Source: Mycolicibacterium brumae (GTDB lineage: Bacteria; Actinomycetota; Actinomycetes; Mycobacteriales; Mycobacteriaceae). Taken from it: 64,000 nucleotides of DNA. Each line of letters begins with the position of its first letter. The stretch's first letter is position 1. The position numbers were made by a program, and so were the translations under genes. Shown one piece after another: positions 62,445-64,000 of this stretch. The stretch covers positions 2,232,001 to 2,296,000 of the forward strand of contig NZ_CP104302.1 of assembly GCF_025215495.1 (NCBI RefSeq), written 5' to 3'. The notes beneath the pieces were generated by a model. That model saw nothing but the letters and a program-made list of their open reading frames with translations, had not been told where the DNA came from and searched no databases.

Positions 62445-63000
62445 TCACGCGGCCCAGGTAGCTTCCGTCGCGGGTGTCGACCTTGAGCTTGTCGCCGGTG
62501 TTGATGAACAGCGGGACCTGCAGTTCGGCGCCGGTCTCGACGGTGGCGGGCTTGGTGCCGGCGCTGGACCGGTCGCCCTGCAGACCGGGCTCGGTGTGGG
62601 TGACGACGAGTTCCACCGACACCGGCATCTCCAGGTACAGCGGATTGCCCTCGTGGAACGCGATCTGCACCGGCATGGACTCCAGCAGGAACTTGGCGGC
62701 GTCGCCGACCAGGGCCGCCGACAGCGGATGCTGCTCGTAGTCCTCGGAGTCCATGAAGACGAAATCGTCGCCGTCGTTGTACAGGAAGGTGGCGTCACGA
62801 CGGTCCACGGTCGCGGTCTCCACCTTGACGCCGGCGTTGTAGGTCTTGTCCACGACCTTGCCGGACAGCACGTTCTTGAGCTTGGTGCGCACGAAGGCGG
62901 GGCCCTTGCCCGGCTTGACGTGCTGGAACTCGATGATCTGCCACAGCTGGCCGTCGATGTTGAGGACGAGTCCGTTCTTGAAGTCGGCAGTCGATGCCAC
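62437..63000 (-). CDS. efp: Elongation factor P
   Basis: Relieves ribosome stalling at polyproline. 187 residues in three beta-barrels: KOW-like domain I ([39 protein letters not shown] split), with the loop Lys in KPGKGPA as possible modification site, and OB domains II and III ending in [15 protein letters not shown]. Start GTG 63000, 12 bases after the pepQ stop. Confidence 0.97.
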   Translation of the reverse strand: MASTADFKNGLVLNIDGQLWQIIEFQHVKPGKGPAFVRTKLKNVLSGKVVDKTYNAGVKVETATVDRRDATFLYNDGDDFVFMDSEDYEQHPLSAALVGDAAKFLLESMPVQIAFHEGNPLYLEMPVSVELVVTHTEPGLQGDRSSAGTKPATVETGAELQVPLFINTGDKLKVDTRDGSYLGRVNG

Positions 63001-63012
63001 GGGCGGTTTCTC

Positions 63013-64000
63013 CTAGTTCAAAGTTATGAGTTCCTTGGGGAACCGGGTGAGTAGTTCGGGGCGGGCGTTCCCGCCGGAAACCACGAGTGTGTCCTCGATG
63101 CGGACACCGCCGCGATCGGGCAAGTAGACACCGGGCTCCACGGTCACCACGGAACCAGCAAGCAGTGTACCGGCGGCCGCGGCGTTGATTCCCGGCGCTT
63201 CGTGGATCGCCAGCCCGACGCCGTGTCCCAGCCCGTGGCTGAAGGCCTCTCCGTAACCGGCGGCGGCGATCAGCTCCCGCGCCGCGGCGTCGACGCCGCA
63301 CAACGACGCGCCCTCGGCCAGGGCGTGCCGGCCGGCCCGCTGAGCCTCGGCGACCAGCTGGTAGATCTCGCGCTGCCAGTCCTCGGCGGCGCCGAGCACC
63401 AGGGTGCGGGTCATATCGGAGTGATAGCCGCCGACCCGGGCGCCGAAGTCGATCTTGACGAAGTCCCCGCCGGCCAGCACCGCGTCGGTGGGCCGGTGGT
63501 GCGGGATCGCCGAGTTGGGGCCGGCGGCGACGATGGTCTCGAACGACGGCCCGTCGGCGCCGTGGCGCAGCATCAGCGCCTCCAGGTCGTTGCGGACCTG
63601 CGTCTCGGTTTGCCCGGGGCGCAGTCCCCCGGTTTCGATCAGCTCGGCCAGGGCGGCGTCGGCGGCGTCACAGGCCGCGCCGATCAGCGCGATCTCGCCC
63701 TCGTCCTTGACCTCCCGCAGCGCCTCCACCAGCCCGGACGCCCGGATGAACTCGACGACGCCGTCGCGGCGCAGCGCGTCGAACGCGTCGACGGTCAGCA
63801 CGTGCGCCTCGAATCCGAGCCGTCCGATGCCGTTCGCTCCGGCCCGGGCGGCCAGCGCCGGACCACAGGCCCGCTCGATGAGAAGTTCGGTGTCCGGAGA
63901 CTGGTTGGCGGCCTGCACCCGGTAGCGGCCGTCGGTGGCCAACACCGCGTCGCGGTGGTCGGCGTAGACCAGCAGGGCGGCGTTGGAGCCGGTGAATCCG
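63013..64000 (-). CDS. pepQ: Xaa-Pro aminopeptidase/dipeptidase (PepQ-like), 5' end outside window
   Basis: M24 metallopeptidase that cleaves bonds next to proline. The frame is open to the right edge (GFTGSNAALLVYADHRDAVLATDGRYR), so the N-terminus is missing. Metal ligands are visible: Asp in DFGARVGGYHSDMTRT (two Asp), His in GLGHGVGLAIHEAPG, Glu in VTVEPGVYLPD and Glu in VRIEDTLV. The order pepQ-efp-nusB is conserved in mycobacteria, and linkage to efp fits a theme of proline handling in translation and peptide turnover. Confidence 0.95.
   Translation of the reverse strand, partial: GFTGSNAALLVYADHRDAVLATDGRYRVQAANQSPDTELLIERACGPALAARAGANGIGRLGFEAHVLTVDAFDALRRDGVVEFIRASGLVEALREVKDEGEIALIGAACDAADAALAELIETGGLRPGQTETQVRNDLEALMLRHGADGPSFETIVAAGPNSAIPHHRPTDAVLAGGDFVKIDFGARVGGYHSDMTRTLVLGAAEDWQREIYQLVAEAQRAGRHALAEGASLCGVDAAARELIAAAGYGEAFSHGLGHGVGLAIHEAPGINAAAAGTLLAGSVVTVEPGVYLPDRGGVRIEDTLVVSGGNARPELLTRFPKELITLN

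Overview
This is a high-GC window with many GTG starts and tightly overlapping genes. Its gene order closely follows the Mycobacterium tuberculosis chromosome around Rv1379-Rv1447 (recalled, not computed). mIHF, the OpcA-Zwf pair, LprG-P55, actinobacterial PriA, CuvA, WhiA and the RapZ-CuvA-WhiA order all point to a mycobacterium, most likely a non-tuberculous, environmental (Mycolicibacterium-like) species. Blocks absent from the Mtb locus as I remember it, and intergenic spaces full of repeats instead of PE/PPE genes, support that.

Layout. 1-2.9 kb: end of zwf, then opcA, pgl and a coiled-coil protein on the plus strand. 3.1-9.7 kb, minus: ppc, secG, then tpiA-pgk-gap. 10-13 kb: an AraC-type regulator and a broken chimera of a PucR regulator and an NCS2 purine permease. 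13.1-18.0 kb: uvrC-rapZ-cuvA-whiA. 18.2-21.1 kb: riboflavin genes ribC-ribBA-ribH plus a PH-like membrane protein, facing lprG-P55 at 21.1-23.4 kb. 23.4-24.2 kb: a scar with a large inverted repeat and two truncated gene ends, each behind an IdeR-like iron box. 24.2-27.9 kb: ribD, rpe, an acyl-CoA dehydrogenase. 28.0-35.7 kb: a small secreted protein and then the most unusual locus, an 1818-residue glutamate-synthase-like protein followed 5 nt later by a CysJ-type diflavin reductase, with an IdeR-like box upstream. 35.7-46.5 kb: rsmB-fmt, a DUF2207-type membrane protein, priA-yhhN, an HSL esterase, nat, a membrane protein with a broken partial duplicate, and an EEP-type nuclease/phosphatase. 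46.5-50.7 kb: a 60-bp x 6 repeat array, metK, coaBC, rpoZ, gmk, mihF. 50.7-51.6 kb: a gene-free motif array. 51.6-60.4 kb: the pyrimidine operon pyrR-pyrB-pyrC-(membrane protein)-carA-carB-pyrF with a PyrR-binding hairpin in its leader. 60.5-64 kb: a serine hydrolase, a small helical protein, nusB, efp and the end of pepQ.

Most of the window is housekeeping: pentose phosphate pathway and lower glycolysis, riboflavin, pyrimidines, SAM, CoA, and translation/replication support. The points worth attention are (i) the glutamate-synthase-like/diflavin operon under a probable iron box; (ii) tandem repeats and hairpins sharing the loop GAGGAACG that start at or overlap the stop codons of ppc, whiA and metK; (iii) the PucR-permease chimera; (iv) the truncated iron-box gene pair; (v) minisatellites, one in frame inside pyrF.
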